This document shows positions 1 through 9,607 of a stretch of DNA of 64,000 bases, one piece after another. Source of the stretch: Deltaproteobacteria bacterium (lineage in GTDB: Bacteria; Desulfobacterota; DSM-4660; Desulfatiglandales; Desulfatiglandaceae); the NCBI GenBank assembly GCA_021737785.1, contig JAIPDI010000002.1:1-64000 (forward strand), read 5' to 3'. The position numbers and the translations under genes were made by a program. How positions within the stretch are numbered: the stretch's first letter is position 1; each line of letters starts with the position of its first letter. The notes under the pieces were generated by a model, which did no database searches, was not told the origin of the DNA, and worked only from the letters and a program-made list of their open reading frames with translations.

Positions 1-177
1 GCGGCCGCCCCCGGGCTCCGGATAATGTTTACGGAAAGGCAGCAAGGACATACCGTCCCATAAAAGGCTGTACTTGGGGCTGGAACAGACTGTATTGTAA
101 AGCCCTGCTGCCGTCCCCAGGAGCTGTATTCGGTTTTTGTCCCGCCTCCTGGGCGGGAGGCAGAGACCCCCACGGGC
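1..177 (+). repeat. Dispersed structured element, copy 1 (left end cut off by window)
   Basis: This stretch matches 16305-16481 base for base over 177 positions with only five differences that I count by eye, and matches a diverged inverted copy at 33224-33458. The right end (159-177) is the 3' arm of the element's terminal stem, and it is exactly complementary to the 5' arm seen in copy 2 at 16252-16270. No protein is supported here. It lies downstream of the radical SAM gene, whose stop is at 383. It may be a MITE-like element or a structured RNA; I cannot tell which. Confidence 0.85.
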
Positions 178-178
178 A

Positions 179-205
179 AACTTCTCCGCACGTTGCAGAG
201 AAGTT
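179..205. repeat. Short palindrome, 'AACTTCTCYGCA' family
   Basis: An imperfect inverted repeat whose arms are CTTCTCCGCA and TGCAGAGAAG. Related palindromes occur at 9623-9646, 16483-16509, 23510-23534 and 28752-28775. At 179 and 16483 it follows directly on the large dispersed element, and the similarity between those two copies continues about 20 nt further. From there to 382 I see no gene. Confidence 0.6.
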
Positions 206-382
206 ACAGACAAAGAGTCTAATTCAGCTTTGTCGTTTTTCAACGCCATGTCCGGTTTGTCTCCAGCGGAGAGCCCGCGCAACCGGAGAGCAGGTAATCA
301 TGATAGAATCCCCCGGTTCTGTCAAGCGGGCATTTGGAGTCGGAAATCCGGATACAAACGGACCGGGTATTGTTCGAAGCCA

Positions 383-1912
383 TCAATCTGCCTGTTCCCG
401 GGCCAACGAAAAAAGGGGGGCATGGTTGGAGGTGAAGACGGGCGGATCCCGCCGCAGTATGGCCGCCACCTCCGGATGCTGACGGAAGGTTTTATCCAGA
501 AAACGCCGCACCTTGCCGCGATGCCAGCCCGTCGGATGACGGAATCCTCGGTACAACGACAGGTCCCCCTCATAAAAGGGCGTGGTCTCCAGCGTCCTGG
601 CCTGCAGGCTCTGGAGAGGCAGGTTGAAGACGGCAACATTCAGGAAGGTGATCGCAGCGTGATGCGCGGCAATAAAATCGAGTGTGCGTTGCGCCTCCAC
701 AGGCCCCTCAGCCGGCGTGCCGAAAAGGAGATACACATACGTGGCAATCCCGGCTGTCTTGAGGTTTGCCAGAATCCGGCTCGCCGCATCGAGCCGGATC
801 CCCTTATCCAGGGCATCCAGGACCCCCTGATCCCCCGATTCGAGCCCCAGTTTGAGCATGACGCACCCTCCCCTGCGAAGTGCCAGGCAAAAATCGAGAT
901 CATCCAGCGGCGGCGTCAGACGCGAGAACCCGTACCAGAGTCGCGGCAGACCCCGGACAGCCAGCCGCTTCAAGAGCGCGGGGCTCAGGGCGTTGTCCAG
1001 CAGGTGAACCAGAACCGGCCTGTTCTCAGCGCACAGGTCGTCCAATTCCTCCAGGGCCTTTTCAGGCGAAACCGGACGATAAGGGTTTCCTTCGCTCTTC
1101 TCGGGGCAAAAGGCGCACCGGTTCCAGTAACAGCCGCTGGAGGCGCTGTAGGGGAGGATAAAACCGGGCGCCAGATAGCCTTTTTCCCGAAAGAGGCTGT
1201 AATCAGGAGTGGACCTTCCCGGGCTGGACCGAACTCCTAAAAGCTCCAGCAGGGGCTCCTCTCCCGGCCCTGCAACCCAGGCGTCCACCAGATCGCCCCA
1301 GCCCCTGTCCTCCAGGGCCCCCCGCATCCAGGAGGTGATCAGGCCGCCGCCCACCACTATCCGGATTCCCGGAAATTCCCGCCGCAAAGACCCCATCATG
1401 GCCCAGGCGCACAGGGCCTGGGAAAGGAAGTTGACGGAAACTCCCACCCAGGTGACCGGCCTGTTCTCTAAGAGCTCTTTCAATCTGGGGGCGAAATACC
1501 CGTGAAAAGGGTTGGCTTCCGGGTGAGTTGCGGCCCATGTCAGATCAGAGCTGCGCACAGGGGAACGGTCAGCATGAAGAAAATTCCCCAGGCTGACGCC
1601 AGCGTCGGAAGGACGGCCGGCCACGTGAACCAGCCGGTTCAGGTCAGCCACGGCCCGCCGGTAGGCATCGGGCCGGCCATAGATGGGCCAGCTGCGGAGC
1701 CCGGTCAAATGATCTTCCCGGTGAGCCAAAGCCCGGCCTGTCCAGCGGTCTCCTTCCGGCCGTGCCTTCTTCATCAAATAAAGAAGTCCCTCAAGGCTGG
1801 CATCCAGTACCTCGCAGGAGACGCCATTGGCCTTGAGCGCACCCGCAAGCTGGGCAATGCCGGGGGGCGGCTCGCAGGGCTTGGCCACGGGTGGATGGAC
1901 CAGAAGGATCAT
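383..1912 (-). CDS. B12-binding domain radical SAM protein
   Basis: Radical SAM enzyme of the cobalamin-binding class. The N-terminus (LLVHPP, then a Rossmann-like segment) fits a B12-binding domain, followed by VVGGGLITSW and a GPGEEPLLELL segment typical of these enzymes. The [4Fe-4S] cluster cysteines lie in CYWNRCAFC, about residues 261, 266 and 269 from this start. Downstream motifs such as KLGLESGDQGVLDALDKGI match the SAM-radical barrel. I chose the ATG at 1912 because GGAG lies 9 nt upstream; ATG at 1927 and a start at 1987 are also open but have no Shine-Dalgarno sequence. The substrate cannot be told from sequence. It is followed by repeats, so it is probably the last gene of its unit. 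Confidence 0.85.
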   Translation of the reverse strand: MILLVHPPVAKPCEPPPGIAQLAGALKANGVSCEVLDASLEGLLYLMKKARPEGDRWTGRALAHREDHLTGLRSWPIYGRPDAYRRAVADLNRLVHVAGRPSDAGVSLGNFLHADRSPVRSSDLTWAATHPEANPFHGYFAPRLKELLENRPVTWVGVSVNFLSQALCAWAMMGSLRREFPGIRIVVGGGLITSWMRGALEDRGWGDLVDAWVAGPGEEPLLELLGVRSSPGRSTPDYSLFREKGYLAPGFILPYSASSGCYWNRCAFCPEKSEGNPYRPVSPEKALEELDDLCAENRPVLVHLLDNALSPALLKRLAVRGLPRLWYGFSRLTPPLDDLDFCLALRRGGCVMLKLGLESGDQGVLDALDKGIRLDAASRILANLKTAGIATYVYLLFGTPAEGPVEAQRTLDFIAAHHAAITFLNVAVFNLPLQSLQARTLETTPFYEGDLSLYRGFRHPTGWHRGKVRRFLDKTFRQHPEVAAILRRDPPVFTSNHAPLFSLAREQAD

Positions 1913-1989
1913 GAATATGGGCTCCATAGGATGATCAAAACCGGGATACAGAAAAGGACGCAGAGCGTCCCGCACGTGCGTTCCCACGC

Positions 1990-2045
1990 ACAGTATGGGA
2001 ATCCCTCAGTTCCTCAATCCCCATATTCCTCAATCCCTGCATCCC
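1990..2045. repeat. Degenerate 'CCTCAATCCC' direct repeats
   Basis: A short run of imperfect direct repeats built on TCCCTCA and TCCTCAATCCC between the radical SAM and AarF genes. The same motif family, as GAATTGAGGAATT in either orientation, recurs at about 4870-4905, 25081-25100, 27308-27345 and 46766-46800. It has no coding potential. Confidence 0.6.
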
Positions 2046-3698
2046 TCAATACTTTCTCTTTCGGATAATCGTGAAAACGAGCCACAGGCCGAGCACACCG
2101 GAAATCAGATATCCGATGACGCCCAAGGCGGGAAATCCGAATAAGAGGGGACCGATCCCGGTGGTGATGATCATTGAAGAACCGATAATCATGGCGGCGA
2201 TGATGATGCCGAAAGTCAAACGGTTGGTGATGTTGTCGAGGGTATTCCTGAGACCGCCAAGGTTTTCGTGCCTGAACCCCAGTGTCAATTCTCCTTGGTC
2301 GGCCTTGTTCAGAATACTCTCCAGGCGGTTCGGCAGTTCTCTCTGGATGCTCAGGAACTGAGAAAACGTGAAGCGCAGGCTGCGCCAGAGCGATTCGGGC
2401 TTGAACCGTTCCATGGCCAGATGGGAGATATATTCCTTTGCCTCCATGACCACGTTGAGATCCGGATAGATATGCCGGGCCGTGCCTTCCGCCGTAACCA
2501 GCGCCTTCATCATAATGACCAGGTCCGGGGGCAGCCACAACCGGTAGGTCCGCAGCAGATCGGTGATCTCCATCAACAGCCGGCCGATGTTCATGTCCTT
2601 GATAGGGACGGCATAATGGGAGTCCAGAATATCGAGAAGTTCCCGCTCCAAGGCCCTTTGATCGATGGACGCCTCGGCACGGCCGGTGCGCAACAGGGCG
2701 TGCACCATGGCCTCGCCATCCTTGTCGAGGACGGATTTCAGCAGATAAATAAGTCCGTGACGGTCTCTCTCCGAGAGGCGGCCCGTCATGCCCCAGTCAA
2801 CCAGACAGATCCGTTCATCCTCGGTAATCAACACATTCCCCGGATGGGGATCAGCATGAAAAAAACCGTCTTCCAGGATCTGACGGATGGCGGCCCTCAA
2901 TCCCTGTTTGGCCAGAGGCTCGGGGTCCTCGAGGATATCGGGCGTAATATTTTTCAGCTTCGTCCCCTGGATATACTCCATGACCAGAACACGTTCGGTG
3001 CAGTATTCCCCATAGACTTCCGGGATATAAATTTCCGATTCATCCCCTGCATAGGTACGCGCAATCTTCATATTGCGTGCTTCTCTCCTGAAGTCGAGCT
3101 CACGGAGAAGATTCCTCTTGATGAGGCGGACGACATTCGGAAGGTCAAAACTTTTCAGCTCATCCACACGTTCATTAAGACGACCTGCCACAATCGCCAG
3201 GATGTCCAGGTCCGTGTTCATCTTCGAACGAATGCCCGGTCGCTGAATCTTGATGGCTGCGATGCGGCCGTCTTTTTTCAAGACCCCCCGGTGCACCTGG
3301 GAGATGGAGGCGGCGGCCAGAGGCGTTGCATCAAAGACGGCAAAGGTCTCCAGGAGGGGTTCACCGGTGCTTTTTTCAACCACCTCCTTGATCTGAGAAA
3401 GTTCCACGGGTGCGACGTCGTCCTGGAGTCTGCTCAGTTCATCGATCAACCGGGGCGGCAACAGGTCCGGTCTGAGGCTCATGATCTGGCCGAATTTGAC
3501 GAAGGTGGGCCCGAGTTCCTCCAGGGCATGGCGGATCCTCTCGAAGGTCCCCATTTCCTGATCCGTTCTGCTGATCCTTCTGATCAGCTTAATGCCCGGC
3601 ATGTCGAGTCGCTCAATCAGGTCCTCAAACCCATATTTTATGAGGATCACGGCAATCTCTTTGAAGCGCCCGAGATTGGTCAATGTCTTCACATCCAT
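2046..3698 (-). CDS. AarF/UbiB (ABC1) family atypical kinase
   Basis: Atypical protein-kinase-like ATPase of the ABC1/UbiB/ADCK family, linked in bacteria to quinone biosynthesis or lipid homeostasis. Visible family signatures are the KxGQ motif (K68-Q71, KFGQ), AAASISQVHRG (about 128-138), the ATP-binding lysine in AAIKIQRPG (K150), the HADPHPGN catalytic loop (281-288) and DWGMTGR (301-307). Two hydrophobic helices close the C-terminus (about 495-545), as in membrane-attached UbiB proteins. The length of 550 residues is normal. GAGGA upstream of the ATG supports the start. It is followed by the CNNM gene on the same strand with only 55 nt between them in genome order, so they may be co-transcribed. 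Confidence 0.93.
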   Translation of the reverse strand: MDVKTLTNLGRFKEIAVILIKYGFEDLIERLDMPGIKLIRRISRTDQEMGTFERIRHALEELGPTFVKFGQIMSLRPDLLPPRLIDELSRLQDDVAPVELSQIKEVVEKSTGEPLLETFAVFDATPLAAASISQVHRGVLKKDGRIAAIKIQRPGIRSKMNTDLDILAIVAGRLNERVDELKSFDLPNVVRLIKRNLLRELDFRREARNMKIARTYAGDESEIYIPEVYGEYCTERVLVMEYIQGTKLKNITPDILEDPEPLAKQGLRAAIRQILEDGFFHADPHPGNVLITEDERICLVDWGMTGRLSERDRHGLIYLLKSVLDKDGEAMVHALLRTGRAEASIDQRALERELLDILDSHYAVPIKDMNIGRLLMEITDLLRTYRLWLPPDLVIMMKALVTAEGTARHIYPDLNVVMEAKEYISHLAMERFKPESLWRSLRFTFSQFLSIQRELPNRLESILNKADQGELTLGFRHENLGGLRNTLDNITNRLTFGIIIAAMIIGSSMIITTGIGPLLFGFPALGVIGYLISGVLGLWLVFTIIRKRKY

Positions 3699-3753
3699 GC
3701 TACACGTTCCTCACCTTTCTTCTCTGAACACCCGCAGCATTATACGCACCACT

Positions 3754-4839
3754 TCAGACCTTCCCCCCGGAGGATGCGCCGGGAGGTTCTTCCTCCGATG
3801 GAATGATGCCCAGGGCACGGGCCCGTTTGGTCCATTGCCGGCGGGCCAATGCCTGCATATCCGGCTCCACATCGCTCTCGTCCACCACCTCGATCCCCAG
3901 CAGCGTCTCCATCACATCCTCCATGGTGACGATCCCTTCAATCCCGCCGTATTCATCCACCACCATGGCGACATATTCGCCCTCACTTAGAAACTGTTCA
4001 AAAATCAGGATCAGAGGCATGGTCTCCGGCACCATTTTAATGTTCCTGCCGAGGGAGGCCAGGGGGGTATGGGGGCGGTCCTTGGACACCTCCAGGATAA
4101 CATCATTGGTCAGGACAAAAGAATGGATGTTTTCCGGATCTCCATCATAGATCGGAATGCGGGAAAACCGGATCTTGGGGTATTGGGTGATGACCTCTCC
4201 CACCGTCATCCCCGACGGCAGGATAAACAGCACGGGCCGCGGGGTCATAACATCCCTCACTTTCAACGTGCCCACCAGCAGGAGATTTTTCAGAATGCGG
4301 GACTCCTGCCTGCTGAAAAGGCCCAACTTTCTCGCCAGGTCGGTCATGGCGTGAAGTTCTTCACGGCTCACCACAGGGCCCCGCTTTCCTGAGGACAGCC
4401 AACCGGCGATTTTCTTCGACAGGAGCACCAGCGGGTACACAGACCAGATCAGGAATGGGAGGGTTCGAACAGCAAGGGGCGCCAACTGCTTCCAGTAAAG
4501 GGCACCCAGCGTCTTGGGGATAATCTCGGAAAGGATCAGGATCAGAAAGGTGAGGATGGCGGATGACAGGGCCACATATCCGCTGCCGAATACCAGCAAA
4601 GACTGTGCCCCCACCCCGGCCGCCCCTACGGTGTGGGCAATCGTATTCAGACTCAGTATCCCGGCAAGAGGGCGATCGATATTTAATTTAAGCTGACGCA
4701 GCTTAGAACCGATGGCAGGAGATCTCTGTTCCAGGGCCTCAACATAGCTCGGGGTGACAGAAAGGATCACCGCCTCCAGGATGGAACAGAAGAAGGAGAT
4801 CCCCAGCGCAAGAAAGAGATAAAATAAAAGCCAGAACAT
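3754..4839 (-). CDS. CNNM/CorB-like membrane protein with CBS pair
   Basis: Member of the DUF21/CNNM (hemolysin C-like) family, associated with Mg2+ or Co2+ transport. Residues 1-145 hold about four hydrophobic segments, including ILSLNTIAHTVGAAGVG and SEIIPKTLGA, both typical of the CNNM transmembrane domain. They are followed by two CBS domains (about 195-250 and 265-315), starting at RDVMTPR and including DEYGGIEGIVTMEDVME. The C-terminal CorC/HlyC transporter-associated domain of longer homologues is absent; the protein ends about 45 residues after the second CBS domain. The ion specificity is not visible. Confidence 0.9.
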   Translation of the reverse strand: MFWLLFYLFLALGISFFCSILEAVILSVTPSYVEALEQRSPAIGSKLRQLKLNIDRPLAGILSLNTIAHTVGAAGVGAQSLLVFGSGYVALSSAILTFLILILSEIIPKTLGALYWKQLAPLAVRTLPFLIWSVYPLVLLSKKIAGWLSSGKRGPVVSREELHAMTDLARKLGLFSRQESRILKNLLLVGTLKVRDVMTPRPVLFILPSGMTVGEVITQYPKIRFSRIPIYDGDPENIHSFVLTNDVILEVSKDRPHTPLASLGRNIKMVPETMPLILIFEQFLSEGEYVAMVVDEYGGIEGIVTMEDVMETLLGIEVVDESDVEPDMQALARRQWTKRARALGIIPSEEEPPGASSGGKV

Positions 4840-5047
4840 TGCAGGTCGCCTTTCTCATGGAGGATTCTTTATTCAATTCAGAATCCCTGAATTCCTCAAT
4901 TCGGGCTTTCTTGCTTTTCGTGACGCGTTACAGGTTCGGGTTGCGGGTCTTTGGCTGACCCCCTCCCCCTCTTATCCTCTTGCCTTCTTCCGGCTGCACC
5001 TTACGGCATGTGAGAGATTGACCTCTTAAAATGAGCGTCGTGAGGGC
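4840..5047. other. Intergenic region without a gene
   Basis: This carries a GAATTCCTCAATTC-type degenerate repeat near 4870-4905 and pyrimidine-rich sequence. I see no ORF with a ribosome binding site and no clear terminator. Confidence 0.5.
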
Positions 5048-6358
5048 CTAATCATCCGGCCGGTAAGTCTCAGGATCAAAATAGGTCAGGACCTCGCCCA
5101 CGGTAAAGAGAGACCCGCACACCACGATCAGATCCTGGGGACCTGCCATTTCCCTGGCCCGGGACAACGCATCGGTCAGCAGGGGGACTGTTTCTCCGGG
5201 TCTTTCCAGAGGGGCGGCCGCTGCCATCAAAACCTCGGGATCTGCGGCCCGGTAATAGAGGGGCCTCGTGCAGATCAGATAATCGGCCAGGGGGGCAACG
5301 ATCCGCATCATCTCGTTGATGGCCTTGTCCGCCATTATCCCGATCACCAGGATCAGCCGCCGGTATTCGAACCCGGCCTTTATGGAACGGGCCAGCATCC
5401 GCAATGCCCCGGGGTTGTGGGCCCCGTCCAGTAGAATGGTCGGGTTCGTCCCCACAATCTGCATACGCCCTGTCCACACCGTGTTTTGCAGCCCCTCCCG
5501 GATATCCTCCTCTGAAATACGGATCCCTTTTTCGGTCAATCTTTCGATGATTCCCAATGCGAGGGCTGCATTTCGGGCCTGCATCATGCCCTGCAACCCC
5601 AGATGGAGTCCCTTCATCTTGATTCCCGGTCCCCTGTAATGAAGGCCGGATGCGGTGGCGCGATAAAGAATATCCTTTCCCACACGCCACAGGGGAGCGT
5701 CCCGTTCCGTCGCAATGGACTCAAGGGTCTTTATGACAACCGGCTGTGCCGCGGCAGTGACCACATCCACCTTGCTTTTGATAATCCCCCCCTTTTCCCT
5801 GGCGATATCCGTAAGGCGGCTCCCCAGGAAATCCTGGTGCTCCGGGGAGATGTTGGTAATCCCGCAAACCATCGGTGTGATCACGTTGGTGGCGTCGAGA
5901 CGCCCTCCCATGCCCACCTCCATTATCGCCAGATCGGTCTGTTCACGGGCAAAATAGATGAGTGCCATGGCCGTGGTGGCCTCAAAAAAGGTTGGCGGGG
6001 CCTCGGGCGAGAATATCTTGCGCAGATCATTGATCAGTCCTGCCGCAGTATCCTGATCGATTTCCTCTCCATTTATACTGAATCGTTCGGTGAACCGCAC
6101 CAGATGGGGGGACGAATAGAATCCCACCCTCAGACCCGCGGCTTTCAGGATGCTGCCGATGAATGCAGCCACCGAGCCCTTTCCATTGGTCCCTCCGATA
6201 TGCACATATCTCCGGCCTTTATGGGGGTTTCCAAATGCCTTCAGAAGGTTTTCGGTCTTGGAAAGCCCGAACTTGATGCCGTATTTCTGAAGACTGTAAA
6301 GGGAGTCGACGGCCTCTTTGTAGGGTGTATTTTGGGTTTTCATGGTCCCGCTTGTCAT
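5048..6358 (-). CDS. folC: Folylpolyglutamate synthase / dihydrofolate synthase
   Basis: Mur-ligase superfamily enzyme that adds glutamate to dihydropteroate and to folates in the cytoplasm. The P-loop HIGGTNGKGSVAAF (about 53-66) is the FolC form of the Mur-ligase motif. It is followed by YSSPHLVRFTERFSINGEEI, FEATTAMAL, EVGMGGRLDATNVI, a central TNISPEHQDFLG and, near the end, LDGAHNPGALRML, all family signatures in the expected order. The 436-residue length is normal. Two ATGs lie at 6358 and 6343; AAGGA about 12 nt upstream favours the first weakly. It lies 27 nt downstream of the helicase gene on the same strand, which suggests one transcript. Confidence 0.95.
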   Translation of the reverse strand: MTSGTMKTQNTPYKEAVDSLYSLQKYGIKFGLSKTENLLKAFGNPHKGRRYVHIGGTNGKGSVAAFIGSILKAAGLRVGFYSSPHLVRFTERFSINGEEIDQDTAAGLINDLRKIFSPEAPPTFFEATTAMALIYFAREQTDLAIMEVGMGGRLDATNVITPMVCGITNISPEHQDFLGSRLTDIAREKGGIIKSKVDVVTAAAQPVVIKTLESIATERDAPLWRVGKDILYRATASGLHYRGPGIKMKGLHLGLQGMMQARNAALALGIIERLTEKGIRISEEDIREGLQNTVWTGRMQIVGTNPTILLDGAHNPGALRMLARSIKAGFEYRRLILVIGIMADKAINEMMRIVAPLADYLICTRPLYYRAADPEVLMAAAAPLERPGETVPLLTDALSRAREMAGPQDLIVVCGSLFTVGEVLTYFDPETYRPDD

Positions 6359-6385
6359 TTGTTGATCAATTCCTTAATCCTCCCC

Positions 6386-8539
6386 TCAGAGCTTCTCCAG
6401 GGTGGTGTATTCCAGGTGAAGGAGTTTGCGGCCGGCGTTTTTGAAAAACACCTCGATCTTATTGCCGGCCATAGATTTGGAGACCACCCCTGTCCCGAAT
6501 GCAGGATGCCGGACCTTTTGTCCTTGAGAAAACGGCGTCGACCCCTCTTCCGGTGTGAAACGGTCCATTGAACCTCTTTTCCGGCCGCCCCCCCAGTTTG
6601 ACGATACCCGGCCGGATCCGTGTTCGTGGACGAACATATCGGCCGGGAGGGCGGAAATAAAAGAGGACAACCCTCCTCCGCCCCCATGGTAGGACGACCA
6701 TGCCGGCGGCGACTCGTCTCCCGGGTAGGTGATGATCAACTGGTCCTTGGCCCGGGTGGCCGCCACATACATGAGCCGTCGCTCTTCTTCCAGTTCCAGC
6801 GGATTTCTGTAGGCCATGGAAGACGGGAAACGTCCTTCCATGACCCAGATAATGAATACCACCGGCCACTCAAGTCCCTTTGCGGAATGGACAGTGGACA
6901 AGGTGAGGGCCTTTTTCTTTTTTCCGGGTTCCACATCTGCCGCACTCCCCGGAGGATCCAGGACCAGGTCGTCCAGAAACCCGCTCATCTTTTTGTAGCG
7001 CTCGGCCATCGGAATCAACTGCTCAAGTTCTTTCTGACGCCTCGGATAATCGTCAAATTTTTCTTTCAGAATCGGGAGGTAATAGGCCATGACCTGCTCA
7101 ACGGCCCTCCTCGGAGTGGTCTCCGGGGCCATCAGATTCTTCAGGAGGTCGCCCAGGGCCTTGAGGCCCCCCTCCCGCTTTCCGGCCCCGGGCCACGCGG
7201 CAATCCGGTCCGGGGAAACATCTTCTTTTTTCATCCACCGGATAATGGTCTGGCTCTTCCCCATGCCCACATTCCGGACCAGTCTGAGAATCCGGATCCA
7301 GCTGACGGCCTCGTCCCGGTTCACCAGGACCCGCATGTGAGACAGAAAGTCTTTGATGTGGGAGGACTCCAGAAACTTGAATCCCCCATATTTCACGTAG
7401 GGGATATTCTGTCGTGTCAGTTCGGCTTCCAATTCAAAGGAGTGGTATGCCGCCCGGAACAGGATGGCCATGTCCTCAAGGGATCTCCCTCCTGCCAATT
7501 CCTCTTGGATACGCCGGGAGATGATGAGGGCCTGTCCATGCTCTGTTTTCGTATTGACGACCTTCGGCTTGTCGCCTCCGCTTCGCTCGGTGAAGAGGCA
7601 TTTCGTATATTTTTCATTTGCCTGCGCCATCAGCCCGTTGGTCAGGGCCAGAATCGGCTGTGTGGAACGGTAGTTCTGCTCCAGCTTGATGATTTTCACC
7701 CCGGGGAAGAGGGACGGGAAATCGAGCATGTTCCGGTAATCAGCCCCCCTGAAGGAATATATGGACTGGGAGTCGTCGCCTACCACCATAATGTTTTGAC
7801 GTTCATGGGCCAGCCATTTCACAATTTCCGCCTGGATACAGTTTGTGTCCTGGTATTCATCCACCATTATGTGGCCGTATTGGAGGCTCAACTCGCTGCG
7901 GATATCCCTGTTTTCCCGTAACAGCCGCTGAAAAGAGATGATCAGATCATCATAATCCATCAACTGATGGGCTTTCTTGTACTCGGCATAGAGCACGCCC
8001 AGCTGATGTATCTGGGGCGCCACCTCCACAAACTGTCCGTACTCCTCCAATATGAATGCCTCCACAGGCGTCTGGAGATTGGCGGCCTTGCTCAGGATAT
8101 TGGCCAGGGTGCCCCGTTTTGGGAATCTGGGGGCTGTCCTGGGCATCTGAAGGGCGGGGATGAGCGACCGGAGTACCTCCTCCATGTCGGCCCGGTCCAG
8201 GATCGTGAAAGCATTGTCATATCCCACGGCGTCCGCATGGCGCCGGAGGACCCTTAAGGCAAGGGAATGAAAGGTCCCGCCCGACACGAACCGGCAGCGT
8301 GCATCAGCAAGACCGGCGGCCCGGTCCAGCATCTCCTGGGCCGCTTTCCGGGTAAAGGTGAGCAGCAAAATGGATTCCGGGTCAGCGCCGGACTCCACCA
8401 ACCGCGCCACCCGGTACACCAGTGTCCGGGTCTTTCCGCTCCCTGCCCCTGCGATGACCAGGATGGGACCGTCCGCGGCCATAACAGCCTCCAGCTGGGC
8501 AGGATTCAGGACAGTATCGTAATCGATGCGTTTTGCCAA
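6386..8539 (-). CDS. UvrD/Rep-type superfamily 1 DNA helicase
   Basis: 3'-5' SF1A helicase acting in repair or replication restart. Motifs in order: Q-motif LNPAQLEAV (11-19), Walker A AGAGSGKT (30-37), motif Ia TFTRKAA, Walker B DEYQDTN (227-233), motif III GDDSQSIYSFRGA (254-266), motif IV LEQNYRST, motif V STVHSAKGLEWPVVFI and motif VI VAATRAKDQLIITYP. The C-terminus holds a basic, Gly-rich linker and a Tudor-like VRHPAFGTGVV segment, as in PcrA. It is about 717 residues, slightly shorter than PcrA/UvrD. It could be called pcrA, but the subfamily is not settled by eye. Confidence 0.95.
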   Translation of the reverse strand: MAKRIDYDTVLNPAQLEAVMAADGPILVIAGAGSGKTRTLVYRVARLVESGADPESILLLTFTRKAAQEMLDRAAGLADARCRFVSGGTFHSLALRVLRRHADAVGYDNAFTILDRADMEEVLRSLIPALQMPRTAPRFPKRGTLANILSKAANLQTPVEAFILEEYGQFVEVAPQIHQLGVLYAEYKKAHQLMDYDDLIISFQRLLRENRDIRSELSLQYGHIMVDEYQDTNCIQAEIVKWLAHERQNIMVVGDDSQSIYSFRGADYRNMLDFPSLFPGVKIIKLEQNYRSTQPILALTNGLMAQANEKYTKCLFTERSGGDKPKVVNTKTEHGQALIISRRIQEELAGGRSLEDMAILFRAAYHSFELEAELTRQNIPYVKYGGFKFLESSHIKDFLSHMRVLVNRDEAVSWIRILRLVRNVGMGKSQTIIRWMKKEDVSPDRIAAWPGAGKREGGLKALGDLLKNLMAPETTPRRAVEQVMAYYLPILKEKFDDYPRRQKELEQLIPMAERYKKMSGFLDDLVLDPPGSAADVEPGKKKKALTLSTVHSAKGLEWPVVFIIWVMEGRFPSSMAYRNPLELEEERRLMYVAATRAKDQLIITYPGDESPPAWSSYHGGGGGLSSFISALPADMFVHEHGSGRVSSNWGGGRKRGSMDRFTPEEGSTPFSQGQKVRHPAFGTGVVSKSMAGNKIEVFFKNAGRKLLHLEYTTLEKL

Positions 8540-8590
8540 TATTGCAGGCCTTTCCGGGTCCGCCGCCCAAGTGGCGGCGCAATGTCGGTA

Positions 8591-9607
8591 TTATTGATTC
8601 ATCACCAGATAGAGGAGATATCCGCCATAGCACACGAGAAGGATGAGGCCATCCTTCCGCGTAAGAATACAGGTTTTTCTCATCATGATCCATGGGAGGA
8701 TTCCGGTCAGCATCATCACGCCGTAGTCCACCAGAAGGCCGCTTCCCACCAGCCCACCGGGAATCGGGATCGGTCTTGCAAGGCTGGCCACTCCCAGTAC
8801 GCACATGATGTTGAATACGTTGCTGCCAACCAGGTTTCCGATACTGATATCCATCTCTTTTTTGACCGCAGCGATCACCGAAGTCGCCAGCTCCGGCAGG
8901 GACGTTCCAAAGGCCACCATGGTCAGGCCGATAAACTTCTCACTCACGCCCAAAATGGTCATGATCTTCACCGCGCTGTCCACCACGACCTGTGCGCCGA
9001 TCACCACCCCCGCGATCCCCGCCATGACGAGGACGAGCTGCCCGGCCCTGAACCCGGCCGGGGGAAGCACCTGGGGGTCGACATCTTCGGATTCGGGGAC
9101 CCACGGGCCGGACTCCTTTCCGAATTCCCTCCGCGAGACCCAGTAATTGAAATAGGTGTAGAGGATAATCCCGCCCGCCAGGGTAGCCCCCTCGATTCTC
9201 CCGAGCCTTGAGTCGAGCAGGAGCACCAGGAGATACAGGGAGATCCCCAGCATGATCATTATGTCCCGTTGAACCACGGATCTGGGGCACGTGAGGGGAT
9301 TAAATACGGCGGCCAGGCCGAGGACCAGGGCGATGTTGCAGATATTGCTCCCGATGACATTACCCACCGCAATCATGCTCTTGTCTTGAAGAGATGAAAA
9401 AAGACTGATGACCAGCTCGGGAGCGGAAGTGCCGAAGGCAACGACCGTCAGACCGATGACGATCGGCCGAATTCCGAGACTGCGCGCCAGGGCTGAAGAC
9501 CCCTTGACAAGCCATTCTGCGCCATAGTAAAGCAAGGCAAGCCCGATGAGGAAAAAGAGGATAAGGAGGAGGATGATGGTTTTCCTTTCTTCGAAAACAG
9601 ATTTCAT
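8591..9607 (-). CDS. Calcium/sodium antiporter (CaCA family, YrbG-like)
   Basis: Inner-membrane cation exchanger with about ten transmembrane helices. The two inverted alpha-repeats are clear: GTSAPEL (59-65) with GNVIGSNICN (82-91) in the first half, and GTSLPELATS with GNLVGSNVFN in the second. These acidic and asparagine residues form the ion site in the family. The length of 338 residues is usual for bacterial YrbG-like proteins. No convincing Shine-Dalgarno precedes the ATG at 9607, so the start is uncertain. The loop between the two halves carries PWVPESEDVDPQV, an acidic stretch. Confidence 0.93.
   Translation of the reverse strand: MKSVFEERKTIILLLILFFLIGLALLYYGAEWLVKGSSALARSLGIRPIVIGLTVVAFGTSAPELVISLFSSLQDKSMIAVGNVIGSNICNIALVLGLAAVFNPLTCPRSVVQRDIMIMLGISLYLLVLLLDSRLGRIEGATLAGGIILYTYFNYWVSRREFGKESGPWVPESEDVDPQVLPPAGFRAGQLVLVMAGIAGVVIGAQVVVDSAVKIMTILGVSEKFIGLTMVAFGTSLPELATSVIAAVKKEMDISIGNLVGSNVFNIMCVLGVASLARPIPIPGGLVGSGLLVDYGVMMLTGILPWIMMRKTCILTRKDGLILLVCYGGYLLYLVMNQ

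Noticed and set aside
1-8. GCGGCCGC at the first base as a cloning-vector junction
   Set aside because: The same eight bases occur at the matching place in copy 2 (16305), so they belong to the repeat.
2268-3806. A 512-codon plus-strand ORF
   Set aside because: It is the opposite strand of the AarF/UbiB gene, which has all its kinase motifs; the plus-strand translation has no domain and no ribosome binding site.
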